A DNA stretch of 14,149 nt from CAYQAE01 sp964415445 [NCBI: uncultured archaeon] (GTDB lineage Archaea; CAYQAE01): positions 1-14,149 of the forward strand of contig CAYQAE010000049.1 of NCBI GenBank assembly GCA_964415445.1, in the 5' to 3' direction. How positions within the stretch are numbered: position 1 is the first letter of the stretch; each line of letters opens with the position of its first letter. Positions 1 through 6,825 of the stretch are shown piece after piece. The notes under the pieces are model-generated. The model was not told the origin of the DNA. It saw nothing but the letters and a program-made list of their open reading frames with translations, and searched no databases. The position numbers and the translations under genes are program-made.

Positions 1-30
1 TTTCCTGGATTTGGCTCTATCTTTGGGTGA
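1..30 (+). CDS. secY: C-terminal end of a probable SecY translocase subunit (partial)
   Basis: Frame 1 from the first base reads FPGFGSIFG followed by TGA at 28-30. Nine residues cannot be identified by sequence. The call rests on gene order: in archaea secY normally sits directly before the adk-DUF106-eL34-cmk-eL14-cbf5 block found here, and a short Gly/Phe-rich tail is plausible for archaeal SecY. SecY forms the protein-conducting channel in the cell membrane. The stop codon overlaps the Shine-Dalgarno (GGGTGAT) of the next gene, which suggests one transcript and coupled translation. This is inference from synteny. Confidence 0.5.
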   Translation, partial: FPGFGSIFG

Positions 31-38
31 TATAAAAA

Positions 39-605
39 ATGCATGATATTGTAATAGTGTCGGGTATCCCTGGTGTGGGAAAAACTACGGTAGTTATGAA
101 AGCACTTGATTTAATTAAGAATGAATATAAGATTGTAAATTATGGGAATTTTATGTTCGAACATGCTAAAGAGCAAAATTTGGTATCTAATCGAGATCAG
201 ATGCGAAAATTAAGTTCTGATGCTCAAAAAAATATTCAAATTAAAGCAGCAGAGGAGATACATACATTAGCAGAGAAAAATCCAATTTTAGTAGATACAC
301 ATTGTAGTATAAAAACTCCAAAAGGTTATCTACCTGGTATGCCTAAATGGGTCCTAGATAAACTTAAGCCAACTAAAATTATTTTAGTTGAAGCTAAAGA
401 TAGTGAAATTGCACAAAGGAGAGCCACAGATAGTAGTAGAGAACGGGATCCTGATTCTGAAAAAAGTATTTCTGAACATCAACAAATAAATAGAAGTTTT
501 TCTGCAGCATATTCTACTTTGTCTGCAGCAACAGTCTCAATTGTTGAAAATAATGATGGTGAAGTTGAGAGAGCGGCTGAAATATTGGCTGAGGTATTAA
601 AATGA
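39..605 (+). CDS. adkA: Archaeal-type adenylate kinase (AdkA)
   Basis: This 188-residue cytosolic enzyme makes 2 ADP from ATP and AMP. The P-loop GIPGVGKTT is at residues 9-17. Further on, around residues 97-120, is a DTHCSIKTPKGYLPG block followed by PKWVLDKLKP, characteristic of the archaeal AdkA family rather than bacterial Adk. The length is normal for that family (about 190). The ATG follows a good Shine-Dalgarno, GGTGAT at 26-31, that overlaps the preceding stop codon. It is the first complete gene of the superoperon tail, and its TGA overlaps the next ATG by 4 nt. Nothing appears missing. Confidence 0.95.
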   Translation: MHDIVIVSGIPGVGKTTVVMKALDLIKNEYKIVNYGNFMFEHAKEQNLVSNRDQMRKLSSDAQKNIQIKAAEEIHTLAEKNPILVDTHCSIKTPKGYLPGMPKWVLDKLKPTKIILVEAKDSEIAQRRATDSSRERDPDSEKSISEHQQINRSFSAAYSTLSAATVSIVENNDGEVERAAEILAEVLK

Positions 606-1126
606 GTGTTTTAGATCCAATTTATAATTTGTTTAATTATTTATTTGGAGGTCTTTATGAGAGTTATCCTCCTAGAATTGTAATTATAGTTTTTGCATTA
701 ATTATTTCTCTTATTATTGTAACATGTTCAAAACTTTTAACTGATCAAGATCGTATTAAGTATATAAAAGATCAAATGTCTAAACATAAAACGCAGATGG
801 CAGAAGCTAGAAAAAGTGGAAATTCTAGGGCATTAAGAAAATTAAAAGCAAAACAAAAACGTTTAATGAAACTCCAATCTGAAATGATGGGCCTTAGTAT
901 GAAACCACTTTTGGTATATAGTATTCCTCTTATGTTGTTTTTTTTATGGCTTAGAAACTTATATTCAGGTCAAGTTGTTATGAATTTACCTTTTGATTTT
1001 CCTTTTATAGGATTTTTTCACAGAGGAAATAATTTAGCTGATAATCAATTTGGATTTATTGCATGGTACTTTTTTTCAGTTTCAACCTGTCAGATGATTT
1101 TTAAAAAGGCAATAGGGGTGAGTTAG
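602..1126 (+). CDS. DUF106 / EMC3-TMCO1-like membrane protein (YidC/Oxa1 superfamily insertase homologue)
   Basis: This 174-residue membrane protein has hydrophobic segments at about residues 25-45, 103-120 and 151-168. A Lys/Arg-rich, probably coiled-coil stretch at about 47-98 separates the first two. Three membrane helices with a charged helical hairpin after the first is the layout of the archaeal DUF106 family, which is related to EMC3, TMCO1 and YidC. Those relatives help insert membrane proteins, which fits a position just after secY and adk. The ATG overlaps the adk stop by 4 nt (ATGA), so translation is probably coupled. The family call is firm from topology and gene order; insertase activity is inferred from the family. 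Confidence 0.88.
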   Translation: MSVLDPIYNLFNYLFGGLYESYPPRIVIIVFALIISLIIVTCSKLLTDQDRIKYIKDQMSKHKTQMAEARKSGNSRALRKLKAKQKRLMKLQSEMMGLSMKPLLVYSIPLMLFFLWLRNLYSGQVVMNLPFDFPFIGFFHRGNNLADNQFGFIAWYFFSVSTCQMIFKKAIGVS

Positions 1127-1390
1127 ATGGTAAGAAAATCTCTAAGAACTAAATCAAAAATAAAAAAATTTACAAAAACACCTTCAAACAAAAATGTTAT
1201 TCACTATAGAAATAAATCTCCAAAGACAGCAAAATGTGCGCTATGTGGTTTAAAATTAAGCGGTGTCTCAAAAGAAACAAAAAATAAATCAAAATCAAAA
1301 AAAACTGTATATAGGGCTTATGGTGGACATATATGCACAAAATGCTACACAAAAAAAATAAAAGATGAAGTTAGGGCTAAAACAGTATGA
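1127..1390 (+). CDS. rpl34e: 50S ribosomal protein L34e (eL34)
   Basis: This is an 87-residue basic protein of the large ribosomal subunit. Two Cys-X2-Cys pairs, C37/C40 and C70/C73, form the expected zinc site. The second lies in the family signature RAYGGHICTKC. The N-terminus is rich in Lys and Arg, as expected for an rRNA-binding tail. The ATG begins on the base after the DUF106 stop, and the TGA overlaps the cmk ATG by 4 nt. Length and position are typical of the archaeal secY-adk-DUF106-L34e-cmk-L14e-cbf5 order. It is not found in bacteria, so it helps fix the domain. Confidence 0.95.
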   Translation: MVRKSLRTKSKIKKFTKTPSNKNVIHYRNKSPKTAKCALCGLKLSGVSKETKNKSKSKKTVYRAYGGHICTKCYTKKIKDEVRAKTV

Positions 1391-1917
1391 ATGTATTAAC
1401 TATAAGTGGAAAAGCCGGCAGTGGAAAAACTACAGTGAGTAGGCAATTATCTGAGAGATTAGGATTAATTTATGTATCTATGGGTAAGTTATTTAGAGAA
1501 TTAGCTAAAGAGCGGGATATGGGGCTGGCTGAATTTTCAAAACATGCAGAAGATAATAAAGATATAGATCTTGAAATAGATAACAAACAAAAAAAATATG
1601 CAAAAGAGGGAAATGTATTAATTGAAGGTAGACTTTCTGCTCACTTTATAGATAATGCAGATTTAAAAGTATGGCTATCTGCATCATTAGAAGAGAGAGT
1701 AAAGCGTATTGTTGTTCGAGAAAATAGAAACCATAATGAAGTTTTAAATGAGACAAATTCAAGAGAGGAAAGTGAAAAAAAAAGATATTATAAATATTAT
1801 CAAATGGACATTGATGATCTAACACTTTATGATATAGTTATAAATACTCAAAAGTGGAATGTGGAGCAAATAGTAGAGACAATTGAAAATTTATATCTTA
1901 AATTAGGAGGTAATTGA
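1387..1917 (+). CDS. cmk: Archaeal cytidylate (CMP/dCMP) kinase
   Basis: This 176-residue cytosolic kinase phosphorylates CMP and dCMP with ATP. The P-loop GKAGSGKTT is at residues 8-16, followed by the archaeal Cmk pattern SMGKLFRELAKERDMGLAEF. A later IEGRLSAHF segment and an Arg-rich lid region (residues about 98-135, with several RE and RY pairs) complete the family pattern. Length is normal for the short archaeal type; bacterial Cmk is longer. It starts inside the L34e stop codon (ATGA overlap), so translation is probably coupled. It lies between two ribosomal protein genes, as is usual in archaea. Confidence 0.94.
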   Translation: MNVLTISGKAGSGKTTVSRQLSERLGLIYVSMGKLFRELAKERDMGLAEFSKHAEDNKDIDLEIDNKQKKYAKEGNVLIEGRLSAHFIDNADLKVWLSASLEERVKRIVVRENRNHNEVLNETNSREESEKKRYYKYYQMDIDDLTLYDIVINTQKWNVEQIVETIENLYLKLGGN

Positions 1918-1918
1918 T

Positions 1919-2176
1919 ATGATTGAGATAGGACGAGTATGTACTAAAATAAGAGGGCGAAAAGCTGCAAAAAAATGTATAGTTGTAGATAATATTGATA
2001 AAAATTTTGTACTTATTACAGGCCCACCTGATCTAACAGGAATAAAACGAAAAAGATCTAATGTAAGTCATATTGAGCCAAGTGATAAAAAAATAAATAT
2101 AAAAGCAGGTGCATCTGATACAGATGTAACTAAGGCGTTGGAAGAGGCGAAACTTTTGAATGAGTTCATCAGTTGA
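1919..2176 (+). CDS. rpl14e: 50S ribosomal protein L14e (eL14)
   Basis: This 85-residue large-subunit protein starts IEIGRVCTKIRGRKAAKKC, the usual eL14 N-terminus with a KOW-like beta barrel. VLITGPPDLTGIKRKRSN then makes up the middle of the family pattern. The ATG has the strongest Shine-Dalgarno in the window, AGGAGGT, 7 nt before the start. The last 17 nt overlap the start of cbf5 in another frame. Gene order (cmk before, cbf5 after) confirms the call. Confidence 0.94.
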   Translation: MIEIGRVCTKIRGRKAAKKCIVVDNIDKNFVLITGPPDLTGIKRKRSNVSHIEPSDKKINIKAGASDTDVTKALEEAKLLNEFIS

Positions 2177-3164
2177 GGCTCTTTGGAACTTTAGGCGAGA
2201 TGTGTATATAAAAAGTGAAGATACTACAGATAAGAAATATGGATCATACCCCAAAAAAAGGCCAATTTGGGAATACATAAAGAAAGGAGTAATAAATATA
2301 GATAAACCAAGAGGGCCTACATCTCATGAAGTTGTACATTGGGTAAAATCTATTTTAAGTATTAATAAAGCAGGCCATTCTGGAACACTTGATCCAAAGG
2401 TTTCAGGAGTTTTACCTGTAGCATTAGAGCATGCTACTAAAGTATTAGAATCTATTTTTGGAGCCAACAAAGAATATATTGCTGTAATGTATCTACATTC
2501 TAAAGTATCTAGAAAAAAACTAAAAGAAGTAGTAGATGAATTTGTAGGAGAAATTTATCAAAGGCCACCTGTGAAATCTGCTGTATCTCGCAGATTGAGA
2601 GTTAGAAAAATATACTATATTAAAATTTTAGGATATAAAGACAACGACGTGCTTTTGAAGATTGGATGTGAAGCTGGAACTTATATCAGAAAACTTCTTT
2701 TTGATATGGGTGAAGTATTAGGAGTAGGGGCAAATATGAGCGAACTTAGAAGAACTCGTGTTCTAAATTTTATAGAAGATGAAGCTTATAGTTTATATGA
2801 TCTAAAAGATGCTTATGAATATTTTAAGCAAAATTCAGAAGAAGATGAACTTAGAAAAATTATCAAACCTCAAGAATATTTAGTTTCTCATCTGCCTAAA
2901 ATTATAATTCGAGATAGCGCAGTTAGTGCAATATGCCATGGAGCATCCCTAGCCTCACAAGGTGTTTTGAAGATTGATAGCGGAATAGAAAAAAATGGAA
3001 ATGTAGCAATTATGAGTCAAAAAGGTGAATTAATAGCTTTAGCTAAAAGTAATAGTTCTACAATGGGAATATTTTCATCAGATCATGGAATAGTTGCTAA
3101 GCCTTATAAGGTAATAATGGAGCGAGATATTTATCCTAAAAAGTGGAAGACAGAAAAAAAATAA
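2160..3164 (+). CDS. cbf5: Cbf5, tRNA/rRNA pseudouridine synthase (catalytic subunit of H/ACA RNPs)
   Basis: This 334-residue enzyme converts uridine to pseudouridine in rRNA under H/ACA guide RNAs, with Nop10, Gar1 and L7Ae, and can act on tRNA U55. The TruB-type core has GVINIDKPRGPTSHEVVHWV (about residues 43-62) and then GHSGTLDPKVSG, with the catalytic aspartate at D78. A PUA RNA-binding domain fills about residues 250-325. The N-terminal FRRDVYIKSED and YGSYPKKRPIWEYI segments match archaeal Cbf5, which supports the ATG at 2160 although it lies 17 nt inside rpl14e. It is the last gene of the block; a T-rich stretch follows its stop. An alternative GTG start at 2202 would cut the conserved N-terminus. 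Confidence 0.95.
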   Translation: MSSSVEALWNFRRDVYIKSEDTTDKKYGSYPKKRPIWEYIKKGVINIDKPRGPTSHEVVHWVKSILSINKAGHSGTLDPKVSGVLPVALEHATKVLESIFGANKEYIAVMYLHSKVSRKKLKEVVDEFVGEIYQRPPVKSAVSRRLRVRKIYYIKILGYKDNDVLLKIGCEAGTYIRKLLFDMGEVLGVGANMSELRRTRVLNFIEDEAYSLYDLKDAYEYFKQNSEEDELRKIIKPQEYLVSHLPKIIIRDSAVSAICHGASLASQGVLKIDSGIEKNGNVAIMSQKGELIALAKSNSSTMGIFSSDHGIVAKPYKVIMERDIYPKKWKTEKK

Positions 3165-3170
3165 TTTTTT
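3165..3170 (+). terminator. Possible T-tract terminator after cbf5
   Basis: Six T residues directly follow the cbf5 stop codon, and a new promoter-like box starts about 8 nt later. Archaeal termination often needs only a T-rich stretch without a hairpin, and none is visible here. The position between two transcription units is suitable, but such T-runs are common in AT-rich DNA. Confidence 0.3.
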
Positions 3171-3175
3171 GCATA

Positions 3176-3188
3176 AATTTAAATATTA
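3176..3188 (+). promoter_or_regulatory. TATA-type promoter for the DUF116 gene, probably leaderless
   Basis: AATTTAAATATTA has its centre (TTTAAATA, 3178-3185) about 27 nt before the ATG at 3209. Archaeal transcription starts about 22-27 nt downstream of the TATA box, so the transcript would begin at or next to the start codon. No Shine-Dalgarno is visible in the pyrimidine-rich stretch before the ATG, which fits a leaderless mRNA. Confidence 0.55.
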
Positions 3189-3208
3189 CTGTTTTTCTAC
3201 TCTAGATT

Positions 3209-3799
3209 ATGGATCGTAAAAATTTAATTCGTCTAAGATCTACTGTGGCAAAATTTGTCTCTAAAAATCCTATTGGTTCTTTTTTGGCTGGGGTTTATCA
3301 GAGATCTAAGAATAAAGCTATATTTGATAAAACATCACAACTGCAAAAAATAGTCTCTGAATATATGAGTTATGGAAAAATAATCTCTTTTAACAATAGA
3401 CAAAAGGATAAATTTGTGAAAAATTTCGATAAGAAAAAAGCAGTATTTATTCCGCATTGTCTTAGAAATGTAGACAAATGCAAAGGCCATTATGGTTCAG
3501 AGGGTTTGATTTGTAAAAATTGTGGAAGTTGTGATATAGGTAGGATGAAAAAAGAAGCTGAAGATAGAGATTATGATATTTTTGTGGTTCCTGGTCTTAG
3601 TATGGTAAAAAGAACTATTTCTACTAATAATTATAATATTTTAATTGGGGTTGCCTGCTACAATGAACTTTATATGGCAATGGAGATGTATGGAGAAAAG
3701 GGTGATAATGTGGCGATTCGAGTTATACCTCTTCTAAAAGATGGTTGTGTAAATACAGAAGTTGATATTTCTGAATTTATACAAGCACTAAAGAAATAA
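3209..3799 (+). CDS. DUF116 family cysteine-rich protein, function unknown
   Basis: This protein has 196 residues. The C-terminal part carries the DUF116 pattern: C84, C91, C102, C105, C108 and C150 within FIPHCLRNVDKC, a GLICKNCGSCDIG block, then DYDIFVVPGLSMVK and IGVACYNEL. The closely spaced cysteines look able to bind a metal or an iron-sulfur cluster, but I see nothing that identifies a substrate. The first 70 residues are basic and less conserved, with a short hydrophobic stretch (about 19-30) that could sit near a membrane. It appears to have its own leaderless promoter. pdaD follows 57 nt downstream on the same strand. Family assignment is confident; the molecular role is unknown. 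Confidence 0.85.
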   Translation: MDRKNLIRLRSTVAKFVSKNPIGSFLAGVYQRSKNKAIFDKTSQLQKIVSEYMSYGKIISFNNRQKDKFVKNFDKKKAVFIPHCLRNVDKCKGHYGSEGLICKNCGSCDIGRMKKEAEDRDYDIFVVPGLSMVKRTISTNNYNILIGVACYNELYMAMEMYGEKGDNVAIRVIPLLKDGCVNTEVDISEFIQALKK

Positions 3800-3846
3800 T
3801 TATTATCTAAAAAATCTAATAAATCTTTCATATTCGCTATATCATT

Positions 3847-3852
3847 GGTGAT
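3847..3852 (+). promoter_or_regulatory. Shine-Dalgarno that fixes the pdaD start
   Basis: GGTGAT matches the 3' end of archaeal 16S rRNA and lies 4 nt before the ATG at 3857. An in-frame TTG at 3845 would begin ahead of this site, so the ATG is the better start. Confidence 0.7.
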
Positions 3853-3856
3853 TTAT

Positions 3857-4414
3857 ATGGATTTTAAATCAATGGTGCCAACTAAATTTTTCTTAACAAA
3901 GGGTAAAGGTGAGCATAAAGACAAATTGCAGTCTTTTGAGTTAGCACTTCGAGCCGCACAAATTGAAAAATATAATTTAGTTTCAGTATCAAGTATAATT
4001 CCTCCTAATTGCAAGCAAATTTCAATAGATGAGGGTGTGAAATGTTTACGTCCTGGTCAAATTGTATTTACGGTATTGAGCAAAAATGCCACAGATGAAC
4101 CAAGAAGATTAATTGCAGCATCTGTAGGGGTTGCAATACCTTCTGAAGAATATAAATATGGATATTTAAGTGAATATCATTCTTTTGGGGTTTCAGAGGG
4201 AGAAACGGGTGATTATTCAGAAGATTTAGCTGCAACAATGCTAGCTACAACTTTAGGCTTAGAATTTGATCCAGATACGGCATATGATGAGAGAAGGGAA
4301 GTCTATAAGATGAGTGGGAAAATAATCAAAACTAAATCTATAACTCAATCTGCAATTGTAAATAAAAACGGGTTATGGACCACAGTATTGTCTGCTGCGG
4401 TATTTATATTATGA
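3857..4414 (+). CDS. pdaD: Pyruvoyl-dependent arginine decarboxylase
   Basis: This 185-residue proenzyme decarboxylates arginine to agmatine, the first step of archaeal polyamine synthesis. It opens with the family pattern VPTKFFLTKGKGEHKDKL. The self-cleavage site is in NLVSVSSIIPP, where the bond between S45 and S46 should break to give a beta chain and an alpha chain whose new N-terminal serine becomes the pyruvoyl group. The later GYLSEYHSFG segment includes the conserved glutamate expected to act in catalysis. EDLAATMLATTLG and the C-terminal half also match the family. The ATG is chosen because GGTGAT precedes it at good spacing. It converges on the deoxyhypusine synthase family gene with a 6-nt tail overlap, and that neighbour also works on polyamine chemistry. 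Confidence 0.95.
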   Translation: MDFKSMVPTKFFLTKGKGEHKDKLQSFELALRAAQIEKYNLVSVSSIIPPNCKQISIDEGVKCLRPGQIVFTVLSKNATDEPRRLIAASVGVAIPSEEYKYGYLSEYHSFGVSEGETGDYSEDLAATMLATTLGLEFDPDTAYDERREVYKMSGKIIKTKSITQSAIVNKNGLWTTVLSAAVFIL

Positions 4415-5488
4415 TTTAGATAGTCGCTCAAGCACTGCTTTTATAATTATAGGCCAGGCGATGGTGGCATCTGCTATTACTTCTGCATACATCCCGGCCT
4501 CGTCTTCTGATTTAAATTTACCCCAAGAGATACCTTCAGAATATGTGCATCCAGATAGTCCTCCCCAATATACAGGTTCAGGACAAATTCTTATTCCATA
4601 GGTGAATTTTTTATCATAGGGGTCGTTATCTTGAATTTTTCTTTTTTTATCTCTTATTTTTTTTATTTCTTTGTCTTTAAGTTTGGGATTTATCCTAAAA
4701 TATTCTAAATATGGACAAACCTGTTGTGCCCAATTTCTTGGAACTCCCCCACCAACTGTGAAAATTCCTATTTTTTTTGCATCAATTATTAGTTGTTTAT
4801 ATTTTTCTAAATCATCAAAAGGATTGAATACAATTTGTTTTTTTCCATTGGTTGTTTTTTTGTGATTGTATCTTGCAAAACTCATTCCAATTTCACTATC
4901 TGTGAAAGCTGGAATAAAAATTGGAACATTTTTATTATATGCTGATTTTAGAATTCCTCTTTTTTTTGTAGTTTTTGAAAAATTCTCTCCAAGCCATGTG
5001 CACAATTTATGTGAACATACAAAATCTTCATTTTCATGGGAATCTAAGATATTGTAAAATGTTTCTGTCATTTTATCAAAGTTTTCTTCTGCTTCTAGTG
5101 TATCATAGACTCTGTTAAACTGTTTAAGATAGAGATTTCTATCTGTGGAATTTTTTGGTACTTTAAAATGTTTTAATCCAATTGATTCAATGAAGCCATG
5201 TGAAATTAATGCACCTGTAGTTACTATGGCATTTACCATATTATTTTCTATCATATCACAAACTACTAAACTCATCTGGGCTATGGTCATAGCACCACTT
5301 AGTGTTAAAACTCTAAAACAATCTTTGTCTTTTGTCATTTTATATGCTATATCTGTAGCTTCTGAAAGTGTTCTTGCACCAAATGAAGAATATCCCATAG
5401 CAGATACTAAATTATCTATAGTTTTGTATTTATTTAGATCTATGGCTTTTAGAGGAATTAGTTTTTTATTATTTGTTGACTTTTCCAT
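4409..5488 (-). CDS. Deoxyhypusine synthase family protein
   Basis: From the ATG at 5488 the product has 359 residues. Deoxyhypusine synthase moves an aminobutyl group from spermidine to a lysine of aIF5A, using NAD. Visible family blocks are LTLSGAMTIAQM, AIVTTGALISHGF, FTVGGGVPRNWAQQ and finally LSGCTYSEGISWGKF, whose lysine (K324) corresponds to the catalytic lysine. The PEPVYWGGLSGCTYSEG segment is typical of the broader DHS-like group, whose members may use other polyamines, so true DHS versus a homospermidine synthase-like relative is not settled. A longer start at 5572 is open, but it would overlap the VanZ-like gene. The ATG at 5488 has a TATA-like box 27 nt upstream and begins just before the conserved domain. 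It converges on pdaD. Confidence 0.85.
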   Translation of the reverse strand: MEKSTNNKKLIPLKAIDLNKYKTIDNLVSAMGYSSFGARTLSEATDIAYKMTKDKDCFRVLTLSGAMTIAQMSLVVCDMIENNMVNAIVTTGALISHGFIESIGLKHFKVPKNSTDRNLYLKQFNRVYDTLEAEENFDKMTETFYNILDSHENEDFVCSHKLCTWLGENFSKTTKKRGILKSAYNKNVPIFIPAFTDSEIGMSFARYNHKKTTNGKKQIVFNPFDDLEKYKQLIIDAKKIGIFTVGGGVPRNWAQQVCPYLEYFRINPKLKDKEIKKIRDKKRKIQDNDPYDKKFTYGIRICPEPVYWGGLSGCTYSEGISWGKFKSEDEAGMYAEVIADATIAWPIIIKAVLERLSKS

Positions 5489-5503
5489 AGATAGAGGTAT
5501 ATC

Positions 5504-5518
5504 TAATATTCTAAAATA
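5504..5518 (-). promoter_or_regulatory. TATA-like box for the deoxyhypusine synthase family gene
   Basis: On the minus strand TATTTTAGAATATTA has its first half (5511-5518) centred about 27 nt before the ATG at 5488, the same spacing seen at other probable leaderless genes here. No Shine-Dalgarno precedes that ATG. This helps choose 5488 over the longer start at 5572. Confidence 0.45.
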
Positions 5519-5549
5519 GGTTTCTGTTCGAATGAAAATAATTTTTTTA

Positions 5550-5933
5550 TTAAATCCATCTTTTATTTGCAAGTATCAATATAGGTATTAGAGCTATAAA
5601 TGAGGCAAATAGATTTAAGAGAATATCTTCTAGACTGAAATATCTGTATGGGATAAAATATTGTGCTATCTCAATTAAAAATCCATATAAGGATGCAGAT
5701 ATTGGGCCTATTAATTTTGGATATTTATCTAAAATATAGAGAGTTATAAGTATGGACAGTGTAAAATAGGCTATGAAGTGAGCATTTATACTTGAAGTTT
5801 TTGTGCCACCTTTTGTAGGTATAACTGATAATATAAATATGGCAATAATTAAGATTAGAGTTAAGATAAGATATAAATTATATTTTTTGAAAAAAAGGTT
5901 GAGAGATTTAATTGGGTTTTTCATATTAATCAT
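5550..5933 (-). CDS. VanZ-like small membrane protein
   Basis: This 127-residue protein has four predicted membrane helices at about residues 20-39, 49-70, 73-92 and 101-122. Conserved VanZ-family residues lie around helices 3 and 4: EIAQYFIPYRYFSLEDILLN matches the usual E-x2-Q-x6-R-x3-D-x3-N pattern. VanZ is named after a teicoplanin-resistance protein, but most members have no known function and nothing here implies antibiotic resistance. An ATG at 5924 is an alternative start; neither has a clear Shine-Dalgarno. The reading frame is open upstream of 5933 through the last fragment of the broken UPF0282 gene (back to 6017), so a longer hybrid product is possible though unlikely. Confidence 0.8.
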   Translation of the reverse strand: MINMKNPIKSLNLFFKKYNLYLILTLILIIAIFILSVIPTKGGTKTSSINAHFIAYFTLSILITLYILDKYPKLIGPISASLYGFLIEIAQYFIPYRYFSLEDILLNLFASFIALIPILILANKRWI

Positions 5934-6742
5934 TATACAGTGATTTCTCTTAACTTCTAGTAGGTCATTTTTTTCTCCTAGATATTCTGCAGCGGATAGT
6001 AAGTTTACTTTAATGTTTTTTTGCTATATTTAGTGCAGGTTTAAGTTTCTTTTTCCAGTTTTTATCTCTTAGGAAATGATGTAAGTTTGAACATCAGTAT
6101 TTTCGATTATTTTTATGATATTTGGGATGGCTTGGCCTACGTAGAAGGGCATTGGACCATCTGATATTATCATTTTTGGATTTTCATCAATTATGTAGTT
6201 AGTTTGTTTATCTGTTGCAGGGCCTAAGATATCTGAGGTATGTAGGAATTTGAAATCTTCTTCAATTGTAGTTTGGATAACGTAACCAAATCTATCATTA
6301 TCTCCGTGGATTTGTGGGGGTGAGAATTTTAGTTTAGTTTTTTTGAATTTGAATTCATTGTTATCTGCGAAGTTTATTTCTTTGGGTAGGTTATCTAGAT
6401 TTTTTAAAAATTTCTTTGAGCGCATAGTTTGGCTTTTGTTTATGAATTCATTTGGATTTTTAAGGTATAGGGATTTATTTTCATAGATTTGGCATTCTTT
6501 TGGGTTGTGGTGGTCGAAGTGGTAGTGGGTGACTACTAATGCATCTGATTTTTTTGAGTATTCTTTTATAGTATTCCAATGTTTGAGAAGTCTATCAATT
6601 TCGATATTGTGTGGGGGAAGTGAATATCTCTTTGGGCTAAGGCTGTGGCAGGATCGATTAATATATTTATATCTTTAGTTTCTACAAATGTTGCCATACT
6701 TCGTGTGCCTAGGCTATCAAAAGATAGTGGGGTCACTTTCAA
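5934..6742 (-). pseudogene. UPF0282 metallo-beta-lactamase-fold hydrolase, broken by three frame disruptions
   Basis: Pieces in three frames join into one UPF0282-like protein. From a TTG at 6742 it reads KVTPLSFDSLGTRSMATFVE and LIDPATALAQRDIHFP. Adding one base to the G5 tract at 6613-6617 continues it as PPHNIEIDRLLKHW and the metal-binding motif VTHYHFDHHNP. The same frame runs through FLHTSDILGPA to TDVQTYI, where about 10 nt seem lost (near 6074-6086). It resumes as FLRDKNWKKKL, shifts again at the T7 tract 6016-6022, and ends as VNLLSAAEYLGEKNDLLE, running on into the VanZ frame. The family normally has one frame of roughly 300 residues with a DHH motif near the third break. The region with the family's usual GYRYS-like segment also looks short. 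A promoter-like box remains. Sequencing error could explain the homopolymer breaks but not the middle one. Confidence 0.85.
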
Positions 6743-6762
6743 TTTATTTGTCCTCAATTTTG

Positions 6763-6774
6763 AAAATATATATT
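6763..6774 (-). promoter_or_regulatory. TATA-like box for the UPF0282 pseudogene
   Basis: On the minus strand AATATATATTTT is centred about 27 nt before the TTG at 6742. A GAGGA at 6751-6755 could instead serve as a Shine-Dalgarno if transcription starts further upstream. The signals look intact although the coding sequence is broken. Confidence 0.4.
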
Positions 6775-6825
6775 AATTTTTTAAGACAATATTTGTATTT
6801 AATTAGTTTTTAACTATAAAAATAA

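Noticed and set aside
2033-2278. An 81-codon minus-strand frame across eL14 and cbf5
   Set aside because: It lies opposite two well-identified genes and its translation matches no family; it is a shadow frame.
4671-5519. Three plus-strand frames opposite the deoxyhypusine synthase family gene
   Set aside because: The minus strand carries a continuous conserved protein; these have no family signal or ribosome sites.
5489-5572. A longer N-terminus for the deoxyhypusine synthase family protein starting at 5572
   Set aside because: The added 28 residues precede the conserved domain, overlap the VanZ-like gene, and include the TATA-like box that suits the ATG at 5488.
5934-6742. Programmed frameshifting in the UPF0282 gene
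   Set aside because: Three separate breaks, one with several missing bases, are not a known programmed arrangement; decay or sequence error is simpler.
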